From NCBI GenBank assembly GCA_017311185.1, contig JAESUZ010001506.1, forward strand, positions 1,302,001-1,366,000: a stretch of 64,000 nt of DNA, read 5' to 3'. The translations under genes were made by a program, and so were the position numbers. This document shows, one piece after another, positions 47,590-58,939 of the stretch. This DNA comes from Proteles cristata cristata (lineage: Eukaryota > Chordata > Mammalia > Carnivora > Hyaenidae). Each line of letters opens with the position of its first letter. The stretch's first letter is position 1. Below the pieces are notes generated by a model. That model worked only from the letters and a program-made list of their open reading frames with translations. It was not told the origin of the DNA and searched no databases.

Positions 47590-47748
47590 TTGTTTAATGT
47601 TTATTTTATTTTTGGGAGATAGAGCGTGAGCAGGGGAGGAGCAGAGAGAGAGGATCCAAAGCAGGCTCAGGGCTTGAACCTAGTAACCATGAGATCATGA
47701 CCTGAGTCGAAGTTGGAAGCTCAACTGACTAAGCCATCCAGATGCCCT
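47590..47748 (-). mobile_element. Carnivore SINE, second of a triple (internal deletion)
   Basis: About 50 bases of the middle are missing: GGATCCAAAGCAGGCTCAGG runs straight into GCTTGAACCTAGTAACC. It ends AAGCCATCCAGATGCCC. Confidence 0.9.
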
Positions 47749-47760
47749 CTCAATGTCATT

Positions 47761-47989
47761 AAAAAAAAAAAAAGTTTTAAATGTTTTTTATTTATTTCTG
47801 AGAGAGAGAGAGAGACAGCGTGAGCAGGGGAGGGTCAGAGAGAGAGGGAAATACAGAATCTAAGACAGGCTCCAGGCTCTGAGCTAGCAGTCAGCACAGA
47901 GCCCGACGTGGGGCTCAAACCCATGAACCATGAGATCATGACCTGAGTCAAAGTCGGATGCTTAACCAACTGAGCCCCCCAGGTGCCCC
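47761..47989 (-). mobile_element. Feline SINE, third of a triple (youngest)
   Basis: It carries GACAGCGTGAGCAGGGGAGG and GCAGTCAGCACAGAGCCCGA. CAATGTCATT at 47,751-47,760 is repeated at 47,990-47,999 as its target-site duplication. It inserted beside the older two. Confidence 0.95.
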
Positions 47990-48249
47990 CAATGTCATTT
48001 TTTATTTATGGAAGTTATATGTGAATATGTGTACATTGTCAAAACTGTCCAAGAATAAATAAAATAAAATAATAAAATAAAACCCAGACATTGTTCTTTC
48101 CTTTTTCCTCATTGCTTCTCTTTTCTCCTTAGCTAACCACTGCTAAATGTTAATGTGTATGTATACATCTAGACCTTTTTCTATGCATTTATAGAAAGAA
48201 GAGGAGGGAGGTTGAGAGGCAGGGATGGAGAGAGATATGTGGTTTCTAG

Positions 48250-49680
48250 ATACAGATATAGATTTGTAGATCTTTCCTATCCATCTGTCTTATGTGGGAC
48301 CACATCACTCTTATAACATGCTGGAACATAATAACTTGGTGCTCACTTGTAAGGATTTCTATAGGGAAAATTCCTAAAAATAGAACTTCTGGATCAAATG
48401 GTAAGCATATTTCTAATTGTGGTATAGAGCGAGACCACTCCCTCCGAACAGTGTACGAGCTACCCATTTCCCCAAACCCTCACTGATGCTATATGCAATC
48501 AACCTTTCGAAGCTTTGCCATATTTATCAAAACTGCATGTAGGAATCTATGTGAAGTGATGAATGTCCATTGCAGTGTTGGTGGGGAAAATGCTGTAAAA
48601 TATTTCCACAATAGGAAACATTTAAATAGACTGTGGTGTATCTGCACAATGAAATTCTATGCAGCTTTCAAAAAAATAATAAGAAACTCTCTAGGGACTC
48701 ATAGGAGAAGCTCTTGAAAGGTAGAGGAACAGTGCAATGTACAGAGAAGCGTAGACAGTGGCTGAACATCTGTGCATGAGGTGTGGTGATGGATATACAT
48801 ATTTTCCTGTATGTGCACTAAAGATCTCTGGAGAATGACACAGGACGCTGATGACATCGGTTGCACTGGGAGAAAAGACACTAGATGTCTGGGAGAAAGA
48901 GCCGGAAAGGAAACTTTCACTGTACATTTTTTTTTAATATTTTATTTATTTTTGAGAGAGAGAGAGAGATAGCATGAACCAGGGATGGTCAGAGATAGAG
49001 GGAGACACAGAATCTGAAGCAGGTTCCAGGCTCTGAATTAGCTGTCAGCACAGAGCCTGATGCGGGGCTCGAACCCACAAACCGTGAGATCATGACCTGA
49101 GCTGAAGTCGGATGCTTAACCGACTGAGCCACCCAGGCACCCCCACTGTACATTTTTATACCCTTTTTCATTTTTATCTTTGAACTCTGTACTACCTACC
49201 GAAATAATTTATACAGTTTTAATTAAAATATTAAAAATTTGTCAGATAATCAGTGAAAAGTATGCTTGTTGCTGCTTTACAGTGCAGTTTCCTAACTGCT
49301 AGTGAAATTGAGCTTATCTATGTCTTTTATAGACACCCATACTGGCTTTTCTGTGAATTTCCTGCTTATAACTCTGTCACATTTTGCTGTTGACTTGTTT
49401 ACCCCCCAAATGATTGTAGTTCTTTGTATATCGGGGACTTTTCTTTTACAGTTTTATTGAAGTATATTTTACATACCATAAAATTCACCAAGTGTGAGTA
49501 CATAATTCAATGATTTTAAGCAAATTTATAAAGTTGTACAACCGTTTCCATAGATCAAGGATATTAATCCATTGTTACAGATTTCCTTGATGCTTCTTGA
49601 TTACATAATCCTTTGCAAATGTTAAGTAGAGAAAAAATGTTCTCCCAATCTGATGTTTATCTTTTAGTTTAGACTCTGAT
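48250..49680. mobile_element. Mosaic of old L1 fragments in both orientations
   Basis: About 48,250-48,540 is reverse L1M (AAATTCCTAAAAATAGAACT, CTTCTGGATCAAATGGTAAG). About 48,545-49,230 is plus-strand L1M (AGACTGTGGTGTATCTGCAC, TGAAATTCTATGCAGCTTTC), interrupted by a SINE. About 49,240-49,680 returns to reverse L1M (ATTGAAGTATATTTTACATA, AGGATATTAATCCATTG). The layout suggests a plus-strand L1 inserted in a minus-strand one. Boundaries are approximate. Confidence 0.6.
48932..49143 (-). mobile_element. Feline SINE
   Basis: It ends GAGCCACCCAGGCACCCC. The target-site duplication CACTGTACATTTTT sits at 48,918-48,931 and 49,144-49,157. Confidence 0.96.
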
Positions 49681-49921
49681 ATGGATATTTTAAAATTTAT
49701 CTAGTTAAATTTGAATATAGAAAAATAAAAAGAGACAAAACAAGGAGAAAATACCAGTCATATACTGGGTCTCAGGAAGAAAAAGGCCATTATCCAAGCA
49801 GGCTATACATGCAACTTATCCAGTTCATGAATACTTTAAAACAAAAAAAGCCATATACCTAAAATAGTACCTTGGAGCTACCTGTAAAAAAGGGGCTTTT
49901 CAATCAGAAGTACAACATCCG

Positions 49922-50150
49922 AGGGTCGCCTGGGTGGCTTAGCCGGTTAAGCGTCCTACTTTCGCTTAGGTCATGATCTCGTGGTTCATGGGTTCGAGCC
50001 CCGCGTCGGGCTCTGTGCTGACTGCCAGCTCAGAGCCTGGAGCCTGTTTCAGTCTGTGACTCCCTCTCTCTGTAACCCTCCCCTGCTCACGCTGTCTCTC
50101 TCTCTCTCTCTCTCTCCTAGAAATAAATAAAACATTAAAAAAAAAAGAAA
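49922..50150 (+). mobile_element. Feline SINE, young subgroup
   Basis: It has TACTTTCGCTTAGGTCATGA, GTGCTGACTGCCAGCTCAGA and TCCTAGAAATAAATAAAACA. A perfect 16-bp target-site duplication, AGAAGTACAACATCCG, lies at 49,906-49,921 and 50,151-50,166. Confidence 0.97.
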
Positions 50151-50289
50151 AGAAGTACAACATCCGCTCCGCCCCACCCCCGCCCGCCTCCAATAAAGAT
50201 CCACCTGGGAAGGATGGGTGTTTTCTGCTCAATGACAGCTGAGTCTCCTGTAAACTGCATCAACTTCAGAATTTTAAAAATGACTGAGG

Positions 50290-50515
50290 CTAACATTACT
50301 GACCTTCTTTGTATAGTGAGCACTTCACAATTAGTGTCTCACTTAATTCTCACAGCATCAGCAATATAGTACTGTTGTTACTGTGGATTTACAGATGGTG
50401 AACCTGAGACCCAAAAAGTGGAGTAGCTTCCCCAATGTCACACAACTAGGAGGTTACAAGGATTCGCACCCAGGTCTCTTAGCCTTCAGAGTTCAGCTTT
50501 GAATGCTACTGTATC
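50290..50515 (-). mobile_element. MIR SINE
   Basis: Reverse MIR-like order: TAGTGAGCACTTCACAATTA, CAGATGGTGAACCTGAGACC, CAATGTCACACAACTAGGAG and CAGGTCTCTTAGCCTTCAGA. Confidence 0.75.
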
Positions 50516-50548
50516 CCAAGACAGAAATGCTATTAAATAGCTCTTTAA

Positions 50549-50761
50549 GGGGTGCCTGTGTGGCTCAGTTGGTTAAGCATCTGTCTTCAGCTCAGGTCAT
50601 GATCTCATGGCTTGTGAGTTCGAGCCCCGCGTAGGGCTCTGTGCTGACAGCTCAGAACCTGGAGCCTGCTTTGGATTCTGTGTCTCCCTCTCTCTCTCTG
50701 ACCCTCCCCCACTCATGCTCTGTCTCTCAAAACTGAATAAATGTTAAAAAAATAAAAAAAA
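50549..50761 (+). mobile_element. Feline SINE
   Basis: It begins GGGTGCCTGTGTGGCTCAG. A perfect target-site duplication, TAAATAGCTCTTTAA, lies at 50,534-50,548 and 50,762-50,776. Confidence 0.97.
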
Positions 50762-50782
50762 TAAATAGCTCTTTAAAAACTT

Positions 50783-51080
50783 AAATCTCTCACTCATACG
50801 TGGATCTTGAAAAACTTAACAGAAGACCATGGGGGAAGGGAAGGGGAAAAAATAGTTAAAAGCAGAGAGGGAGGGAGGCAAACCATAAGAGACTCTTAAA
50901 TACAGATCAAACAGAGTGGATGGGATGGTGGGGCAGTGGTGATGGGCATTGAGGAGGGCACTTGTTGGGATGAGCACTGGGTGATATATGTAAGTAACGA
51001 ACCACAGGAATCATCCCCAAAAACCAAGAATGCACTTTACACATTGCATGCTAACTAATTTGACAATATATATATTAAAA
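50783..51080 (+). mobile_element. LINE-1 3' UTR, strongly 5'-truncated
   Basis: It holds only the 3' UTR: AGGCAAACCATAAGAGACTC, GGGATGAGCACTGGGTGATA, TGCTAACTAATTTGACAATA and then an AT-rich tail. It lies beside the preceding SINE's duplicated target. Confidence 0.9.
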
Positions 51081-51183
51081 AATAATATATTAAAAAATAT
51101 TAAAAAAGAAAAACACCTTAAATCTCCTATTTTTAGATCATTTCTTTTCTTGGATGTACATACACATCATTTTTCAACAATCG

Positions 51184-51206
51184 GTGTGTGTGTGTGTGTG
51201 TGTGTG
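51184..51206. repeat. (GT)n microsatellite
   Basis: About 11 GT units, passing into CTGTCTGTC. Confidence 0.95.
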
Positions 51207-51214
51207 TCTGTCTG

Positions 51215-52234
51215 TCTTCTTTTTTACTTTCTTTATAATAGATGTTTTTAGATTGTCTAAATAACTCTAAATGTGACTGTCCTACTCTGCCATTTAGACC
51301 TTCCTCTATCCAAATGGATTTTTAAAGCAAATTTTACTTTTCAGCCTAGCTAGAATTTTTTTTATATTTTAAAATCATGGGAAAATGATAAGTTTCGCCT
51401 GCTGCCCGACTTTCTCTCCCTGTGGAGTCAGATGCAAGTATTTAGACTGCTTTCCTACGGGTGAGCAAATACAGATAAAATTTCTTTGTTGACATACCAT
51501 TTTGGTAATGATAATTTCCTATCTGAATTTTCATCTTTGAAATTCTAAAGGGAACTAGAAAGCAGTTCCATTTAATAAACAATGTTTGCATAGTCTTCCT
51601 TGCTAAGACTCCACTGGAGGCAAGTCTAAGCCTAAATTGGATTTTAAAAGTAACTTCCACTTAAAGAGATCTCTTACTAAGAGCATCCAGAATTTCAAGA
51701 GTCACACGAAAGAGTGACCATCTCTCCCAGCAAGACACCCTCCCTCTCTCTGAAAGATACCATCTCTCCCTGAATCCAAAGCTTGTCTATTTTCTAAGCA
51801 ATGCATCCATTCTGAATAATTTCTTATGATCTGTGTACTCTACCACCATGGCAGTTAAAGAGGTGGTAAGTTGATTTGAGCTGGGCAATGCAAGCAGCGA
51901 CAGGCAGCTTATATCTAGTCTAGAGAATAAAAATGAGTAGATTCAGATTCACTGGTAATTTATCTCAAATCCAGATTGCCTTCTTATACAGGCGTTGCCA
52001 GATAAAATTCATGCCAGCTACTGCATGGGAGTTATGTTGCTTTATTTAAGTATTCATACAGCAGTCAATAGCTGACACATTCATTGATCTTTTAGAATAG
52101 AAGCTCTCCCAAAAGGACGCTTGAAACATAAACGTATTACCAAACTAGATGAAAGGATAATTTTTCAAAAACTTCAGCAATTTACGTTTCAGTGGCCAAA
52201 ATGACTATTATTTGAGTTGCCAACCCCTTTTTAT
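51215..52234. other. Unique DNA, no recognised feature
   Basis: AT-rich, with no named repeat or splice-bounded exon. Confidence 0.3.
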
Positions 52235-52365
52235 ATGTTTCTGTTATCAACTGTAGACCAGGTATTGTTATTCATATCTTAGAAATGAGAACACAGTCCA
52301 CACACAGAGAGAGGCTGCATTGCCCAAAGGCACACAGCTGATCACACGCTGCATAACTCTAGCTA
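52235..52365 (-). mobile_element. MIR fragment
   Basis: ATATCTTAGAAATGAGAACA, GAGAGAGGCTGCATTGCCCA and AAGGCACACAGCTGATCACA match the reverse MIR centre. Confidence 0.65.
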
Positions 52366-52399
52366 TTTGGCACCAATTCCTAGGCTATTTTTATGCCCA

Positions 52400-53325
52400 C
52401 CAGGCTTATTAACCCTTTTTCCAAGTTCAGCAGATTCATCAGTGACTTCACAAACTTTATGTTCATTTAGGTCTTCATCTTTCTAGCAAGGAGGAACCAG
52501 ACTCCTTCAATAATTTCATTCCAGGCCATTTGTCATCAAGCTAAAAAATAACTCTCCTTCAAAAAAGAACTATGTTGATATGTCTACTAATCACTGCTGC
52601 CCTGGTTTGCAGATCTTGGCTGTATTCAATGTCCAGTTGCAGAAAAGGAACTTCCTCCAGAAGAGGAACTTCAGATCTTGCACTACAGTTTTTTAGAACA
52701 GGAATGAAAATTATCCAGGACATGTGCTATTCCCCCACCTCTAACAGGCAAGGAAAAAAAAATCCATCACGTGTGGTAGCCTTCCCTAGAGGGTTCAGGC
52801 TTGGCCTCAGAATCCTTCTCAATCTGACACTTCAGGCAAACCGATCAATTAAAATCAGCAAGTGAGATGAAATCCATTTGCCATCCATTTGCCATCACCA
52901 GTACCAGAAAATCTCCTGTAAGCTTACAAGATGCAGAAATCTTTCGTAATTAGTAAAATGTTTGAGATACCAAAAAGTATCCCAAAATGATAACTTCTAA
53001 GTATATGCATCCAGAATTCAAACTGTCTTATGTAAATCAAAATGTAACCTAGAATCAACAAGATTTTGTAATTAAATCAGAGCACTGGCCAAATAGGCAT
53101 TGATGTCAACTTTAAACGTAATCATAGAAGCATCTGGTACTACTTCCCCAAAACACTGTGGTTGCTGGGCACCCAAATTCCTTGTTTGCTTTTATTGGGA
53201 CAATAAGGGTTGGGTCTTTAGTATATCAAATGTAATTCCCAATTGACTAATTAAAGGGGCTATAAAAATGATCTGACTAGAATCCAAGGAGATTTAATTT
53301 TCTCTTCTCTTTCCCAAAGAAGCTT
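52400..53325. other. Unique DNA, no recognised feature
   Basis: It holds a 97-codon frame (52,572-52,865) whose first residues are hydrophobic (MLICLLITAALVC) but with no other support. A direct repeat of ATCCATTTGCC lies near 52,871-52,895. Confidence 0.25.
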
Positions 53326-53329
53326 TTTT

Positions 53330-53425
53330 TATGTTTATTCATTCACGTAAAAAATACTTACTGAGTACCACCTCTGCCTGCCAGTGCTTGGTGCTGGGGA
53401 TGTCAACGAGACCGTGGCAGAAGGG
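53330..53425 (-). mobile_element. L2 LINE 3' end
   Basis: TTATTCATTCACGTAAAAAA, ACTTACTGAGTACCACC and GTGCTTGGTGCTGGGGATGT are the reverse L2 terminus. Confidence 0.7.
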
Positions 53426-53622
53426 ATCTCTCTCCTCCCATAGTTGTGCTCCCCGTGGCAGCAGCCCCACCTGTGGGCAGTTCAGTTGGATGGGTGAAGG
53501 GAGGAGGCCCAAGCCTCTAGCCTTACTTGTTATAGATGCTGCTCTCGACAGAGCCCAAAGCCTCCTGACACCTCTTTTGGAACCACATGGAGCATTTAAC
53601 AGCCAACCTGATATACCTCAAG

Positions 53623-53668
53623 ACACACACACACACACACACACACACAACACACACACACACACACA
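53623..53668. repeat. (CA)n microsatellite
   Basis: About 22 AC units with one interruption (ACAACAC). Confidence 0.96.
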
Positions 53669-54064
53669 ATCCCAAAGCACAAGTGTGGTCTTCCAAGTTT
53701 TGGGAAAAGCTGCTTTGTTTCATGGAGAGCTCCAATATCATTCCTTGAAAGAATTATTCACTATAAATAGAAGGTTACTAATCCATATCCAAATTTTGGG
53801 AGAACCTGTCCTCTCCCTACTGTCTCCACTTTATTTTAAAGAAAAGGAAATGAAAATTAGGAGAAGTGGGCATATATATTAAAGGTAGGAAGAAGTTAGA
53901 GAAATAAATACTATGTATTCATTCCCAAATATAAAATGTGAATTCTCCTTTTGAACTCTCCAACATGGTTAGGCATAGTTTTATGACTTGGATATTTGAA
54001 ATAGTTGAATATTCAAGCTATAAATTTTCTTTTAAATTAACATAACACTAGAATATGATCCTCA

Positions 54065-54178
54065 TTAGAGCACAAACTCCACACAGGTAGGGGTTGCCCC
54101 CTTCCCTGGCATCCAGCACAGCACCTGGCACAGAGTAGGTACTTGATAAATGATTAAGGAATGAATAAATGACTAAGC
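54065..54178 (+). mobile_element. L2 LINE 3' end
   Basis: AGAGCACAAACTCCACACAG, CAGCACAGCACCTGGCACAG, AGTAGGTACTTGATAAATGA and a GAATGAATAAATGA tail fit the L2 3' terminus closely. Confidence 0.85.
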
Positions 54179-54261
54179 AGAGAGCTGATTAGGAGACCAG
54201 TGGATCATAATTACAGGATTCTATTTTCTGTCTTTATCATTTCCATTTTGCTTTTATATCT

Positions 54262-54350
54262 TTTTTTAAAGTTTGTATTTAAATTCCAGTTAGTTAACAT
54301 ACAGTGTGATATTAGTTTTAGGTGTATAATATATCTGATTTTAAATTGCA
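54262..54350 (-). mobile_element. Carnivore L1 3' UTR fragment
   Basis: TTAAATTCCAGTTAGTTAAC, ATACAGTGTGATATTAGTTT and AGGTGTATAATATATCTGAT resemble the reverse 3' UTR of carnivore L1. Confidence 0.6.
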
Positions 54351-56650
54351 TTACAGCAGTACTAGCTACAACATACTGTGTGGGCATTACTGAGCTTAGG
54401 AAATTTTCTTCTTTACATATTCTAGTGCTTTGATCTGGAAAACAAAACAAAACAAAGCATCTTAAGTGCAGCTTTGAAGGATGCCATAACCTTGAAAATA
54501 AATTTTAACATATTGGTTTCACATTTCAGATCTACAATAAATAAAAGACTCAGTTTAGAAGATGTAGTCTAATCTAGGAGACTAGGATGGAACAGTATAT
54601 TTTGACCAAACCCTGGGTACTAGCCCAAAAGGCAAATGGATTCTGGCCACTTCTCTCCCAACACATTGACCCCCAGAGCAAAGAGCTGCTGAGGAGGGAA
54701 TTATATCAAACTCCTGGGCCCATCCATTTGCACCCACACTCCCCTGGGAAAAAAAGGACACGTGTGGACATGAGGTGTTGTTACCTGATGACCAGTCTTG
54801 CTCTATTAGGTAATAGCACCCTGATTTTCCTATGAATAGGCAGAACCTATTGAGAGCAATCTTGGTAGACTGTCAATCATAGCCCCACCTAGGCCAGATA
54901 TGGTCACATGACTCAAGCAAGACCAATCAGATGATCTCTTTAGCATCTGAATTATGAACTGAAAAACACAAGGACAGAAAAAATTTGAAGTGTAATCACT
55001 CCAGCAGCACCCCCTAACTTTCACTGGTTCCTGATCCTTGGGTTCTGGTACCTGTCTAGATTCCTATTTTTCAAGCTATCTGATATCTTTCCATGAAATC
55101 TTGGTTTATTTTTGTTTTGTGTTTTGCTTAGATTGAGCAGAATCAGTTGTTTAGTTGCTTATAACCAGAAAAGTTCTGCTCAGGCTGGAATGAAGCTCCT
55201 TACCCCTTTGAGTTTAAAATTATTGAAACTCATCTGGTAGCTTGGGGTAAAATAAGGGATGGTTAGACCTCCTGGGGGCCCAATGGCCCAAAAAGAATTA
55301 GAATGGGGAAATATGTAACGCATATTGAAGGAACTTTCTTATATGATAAGGATGGACAGTTCAGAGCTGACACAGCCACACTCTGAGCCAAATGGTAAAA
55401 GATGGTGAACCCAGATATTAAGGTACTTCTCACTGCAGATTTCTTACTCCATGCAAATGCTCAGACTCCATTTTTAAGGGCTACTTCTATGCGATGAAGG
55501 AGATACCTGGAAGCTATGTCCATTCACCAAGTCCTGTATATGTGTCCTTTGCACTGAGTACATGCTGGCTCAATGGTACAGCAAAGAGAGGGCAACCTTA
55601 AATCAAGTCTATGTCATCCTTTTCTCCAAGTTCCAAGTTCAGTCTACTTTTTATAGCCTGGTCCAGATCAGGATGGCCCTGATCAAGGCAATAGAAACAG
55701 GAAGATGGGACAATGAGGCCCCAAGGATGAAATATGAAAATATGTGCTGACTTCTGGACCAGGAATCAAGTAGAAGGAAACCTTCTAAAAGAGGCAGCCC
55801 AAATCAGAACTTGGCCCATGCATCCATCTTTCCTAGTATTAGACTGGCAATATAAGAGAATTTGGAGAGCTATAACCTCTAACCCATCAGTCCAGCAAAG
55901 AGCAGTACTTCCTAAATGTAATTGAGAGAAAAGTCATGTCCTCCCTCAAGGAGCTTTTGAGGCCTGTGTTGGAGTGTGCAGTAGCAACAGCAAAAGACAA
56001 CAGGGTCAGCAGCTCAGTTCAAACCATCTCTCTTCCAACTGCAGAAAGACATACCAAGTATTGGCTTTGGCACCACAAATAAGACATATATCTGTTCATG
56101 AAGAACAGATATACGTGACCACTCAGGCATATCTTTTCCAACTGCAAACGTTTCATTAGGAGGTGATGGCAGTTTTCTGGTTCTGAAAGGAGCAGCACAT
56201 TTTGGATGAAGCAGCATCCTGTGAAGTGGCTTGGGAGTCCTCAAGCCTCTAACAGGCACACCCAAATTCCACACATGAGGTGAGAGCCCTCAGAACCAAC
56301 GCTAGAGGTCTTGGATCTACTAGATGAAATCCTACACAGCAAAGGGAATAACAGATGATGTGAGGGGAAGACGATCAATTTGTGTGGCGTACTGCTGAAT
56401 TTGCAGCGTTTGCAGGATATAGAAGCAGGGATACCCACTTGGAAGTTGCTTAACAAGTTGGAATTCCTGAGAAATGTCAGAGCTGAAAGCATGGAAACAG
56501 TGAGGTATAGAAGCCATGGAAATAGATGGTGTGCTGTGCAGAGAGTGCATCAAAGCAAAACAAAAATGAAGGAAAGCTGGGCAATTCCAAAATTTAAGGG
56601 GTGATCAGAAGAAAAGGGTTCCATGAAGGAGACAGAAAAATAATGCTCAA
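54351..56650. other. Mostly unique DNA, one old repeat-like patch
   Basis: About 54,870-54,965 (GATATGGTCACATGACTCAA, GCAAGACCAATCAGATGATC) resembles the ancient repeat at 15,530-15,880. Several 60-75 codon frames at 55,562-56,604 on both strands lack signals. Two near-inverted copies of the word CATATATCTGTTCATGAAG lie near 56,085-56,115. Confidence 0.35.
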
Positions 56651-56654
56651 GAAT

Positions 56655-56862
56655 CAGTATTTCTCAACCTCAACCTGATTGACATTTAGGCCCCAGTAAT
56701 TCTTTGTCACAGGAAGCTGTCTTGTGCATTTATTTGCCGTTCATGGGCTCTATCCATTAGATGCCAGTAGGACCCTCTGCCCCTTATGACAATCAAAAAG
56801 TATCTCCAAACATTCCTAAATGTTCCCTGTAAGGAAACACTATCCTTGAATGAAAACCACTG
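56655..56862 (-). mobile_element. MER20 (hAT-Charlie), minus
   Basis: CAGTATTTCTCAACCTCAAC, ATTGACATTTAGGCCCCAGT, ATGCCAGTAGGACCC, ACAATCAAAAAGTATCTCCA and GAAAACCACTG are the MER20 text in reverse. Both ends are present. No 8-bp duplication survives. Confidence 0.85.
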
Positions 56863-57080
56863 GTTAAAGATACAGGAGGAAAATTAGAAGCAAATTATGT
56901 CCTAGAGCCAAAGTAATTAACAAAGATAAATGCCTAAAAGATATTGAGTAAAATGAGGACTGATTGGGGCCAGTGTTTGGCCACTAGAAAGTCATCGGTG
57001 AACTAAAAGAGAGCAGGTTCAATGGAACAATTGAGGATGGACACTAGTTTAGCTGAATGTCCCTACAAGAAATACATAGT

Positions 57081-57098
57081 AAAAAAAAAAAAAAAAAA
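57081..57098 (+). repeat. Poly(A) run of 18
   Basis: It follows GAAATACATAGT. No retrogene or SINE body is recognisable upstream. Confidence 0.9.
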
Positions 57099-57357
57099 GC
57101 AAGAGTTGAAAGGGTGTTGTTGAACTAGGTGACCCTTTTAAGGTTCCTTCCAACCCTGAAATTGTGTAATTCCAGATAACCTCCAAGGGAGATCTTTTGA
57201 GATCCCTCAACCCTTGATCTGCCGGTAGCTGTCTTGTTTACACGTAAAACCATCCATGCCTCTGCTTGCCCTACTTTTGTCCCATGAAATAAAAGTCCAA
57301 AGAACCATCAATGGCTATGTGGTTTGGGTGCAGAGCATGTTGAAAACTAAAAGATGT

Positions 57358-57580
57358 GGGGTGCCTGGGTGGCTTAGTCGGTTAAGCGTCCGACTTTCGC
57401 TTAGGTCATGATCTCGCGGTTCGTGGGTTCAAGCCCCGTGTCGGGCTCTGTGTTGATTGCCAGCTCAGAGCCTGGAGCCTGTTTCAGAGTCTGTGACTCC
57501 CTCTCTCTCTGACCCTTCCCTGCTCACGCTGTCTCTCTCTCTCTCTCTCCTAGAAATAAATAAAACATTTAAGAAAAAAA
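57358..57580 (+). mobile_element. Feline SINE, young subgroup
   Basis: It carries GACTTTCGCTTAGGTCATGA and TCCTAGAAATAAATAAAACA. A perfect 16-bp target-site duplication, GAAAACTAAAAGATGT, lies at 57,342-57,357 and 57,581-57,596. Confidence 0.97.
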
Positions 57581-58104
57581 GAAAACTAAAAGATGTTTGT
57601 TTGTTCATTATATCAACACATAACCAACAGTTAAGCAATTAAAATTTGTCAGGCAGTTGTGGTTTAGAGAGAGGCTGAATTGATAAGTGGATCTGAAGAT
57701 GTCAGGTTTAAGGTTGGTCTGAGAAGAAAGGAGTGGGGTTGAAGTTATCCAGGCCCTACTAGAAGAATTTGTGTATCATCCAAGCACTCCAGATTTCATC
57801 CCAGGTTTGGCTCAGATGACAAGAGTCCTGTCTGCAGCTCAGACCAGTGGGTGCTGGCATGTCCTGAGAGTGCCATGGAAAGCCTACATGGTGACAGCCT
57901 ACACAAATGCCAGCACTCTTCTCCGCTGTGTGAACAACCAGACTAACTTGTAAGTGAAGAAAAAATCAAAAGCAAAGATCAGGTTTTCCAACTAAATCAG
58001 GTATTTTAACTACATAATTATCCAGCTAATAGCAGAGAGGTTGTGTTTTGCTTTTTTGTTCATTTGTTCTAATGTTGAATTGAGAAAAGAGAAACAAAAG
58101 TTTT

Positions 58105-58230
58105 AGTCCTGGTTTAATTACTACCAAAAGGCCACTTCCCTTCTCTGCTCTCAGTTTCCACACCTGTAAAATAGGGAGTTTAAACCAGATGCTAAACAAG
58201 ATGCCTCTTCTTCTCTAGTGGAGTTGAGGG
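58105..58230 (+). mobile_element. MIR fragment
   Basis: CAGTTTCCACACCTGTAAAA, TAGGGAGTTTAAACCAGATG and a GATGCCTCTTCTTCTC end resemble the MIR centre. Confidence 0.55.
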
Positions 58231-58490
58231 TTCATGGCATATGTTTCCACTGTTGAGGTTCTTCTTACACTTTAGAGTCATAGTAGGGCTTGTAAATAGG
58301 ATGTCTTCCCACCAGATTGTCAGGGCCTCCAGAGAAGGTGCCAACCTCTCTGGAACATCAATGAGTGTACCTTGCAGTGCTTTGTAAATATCTACTGGAG
58401 GAATGAATATGAAATGCCAGCTCCAGATGCCTCTAAGAAGCAGCTCTAGGAAAAGGTGATTTGGTATAAATCTTTAAAAAGTGAGCCAAG

Positions 58491-58704
58491 GGACACCTGG
58501 GTGGCTCAGTACGTTAAAGCATCCAACTCATGATTTTGGCTCAGGTCATGATCTCATGGTTTTGTAAGATCGAGCCCCACATTGGGCTTCTGCTGAGAAC
58601 AGAGCATCTCTCTCCCTTGCTCTCTGCCCCCCTCCTCTTGTTTTCTCTCCCTCTCTCAAAATAAATGAATAAACATTTAAGAAATAAAAATAAACAAATA
58701 AATA
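58491..58704 (+). mobile_element. Carnivore SINE, older copy
   Basis: It begins GGACACCTGGGTGGCTCAG. Flanks AAAAAGTGAGCCAAG and AAAAAATGAGTCAAG (58,705 onward) are its worn target-site duplication. Confidence 0.93.
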
Positions 58705-58757
58705 AAAAATGAGTCAAGATGAGAACCTGTCCCTTCACTTTGCTTCTTCAAATTTGT

Positions 58758-58937
58758 GTTTTTTTTTTATTATTTATCTTCTTTCAAGAGAGCATGTAAG
58801 TGGGAGAAGTACATAAAAAAGAGGGGGACAGAGCATCTGAAGCGGGTTCCATGATGACAGGAGAGAACTCACAAACCATGAGATCATGAACTGAGCCAAA
58901 GCCAGATGCTCAATTGACTGAGTCACCCAGGTGCCCC
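58758..58937 (-). mobile_element. Carnivore SINE, older copy (minus)
   Basis: It has CTGAAGCGGGTTCCATGATG, ACCATGAGATCATGAACTGA and ends GAGTCACCCAGGTGCCCC. The B-box region is damaged by a deletion. Confidence 0.9.
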
Positions 58938-58939
58938 AT

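Noticed and set aside
53331..53882. A 183-codon plus-strand frame
   Set aside because: It runs through an L2 fragment and a CA microsatellite (an HTHTHT stretch). Not a gene.
55562..55925. Two adjoining plus-strand frames that might be one broken gene
   Set aside because: I could find no family resemblance, and the join needs a frameshift. It is more likely chance.
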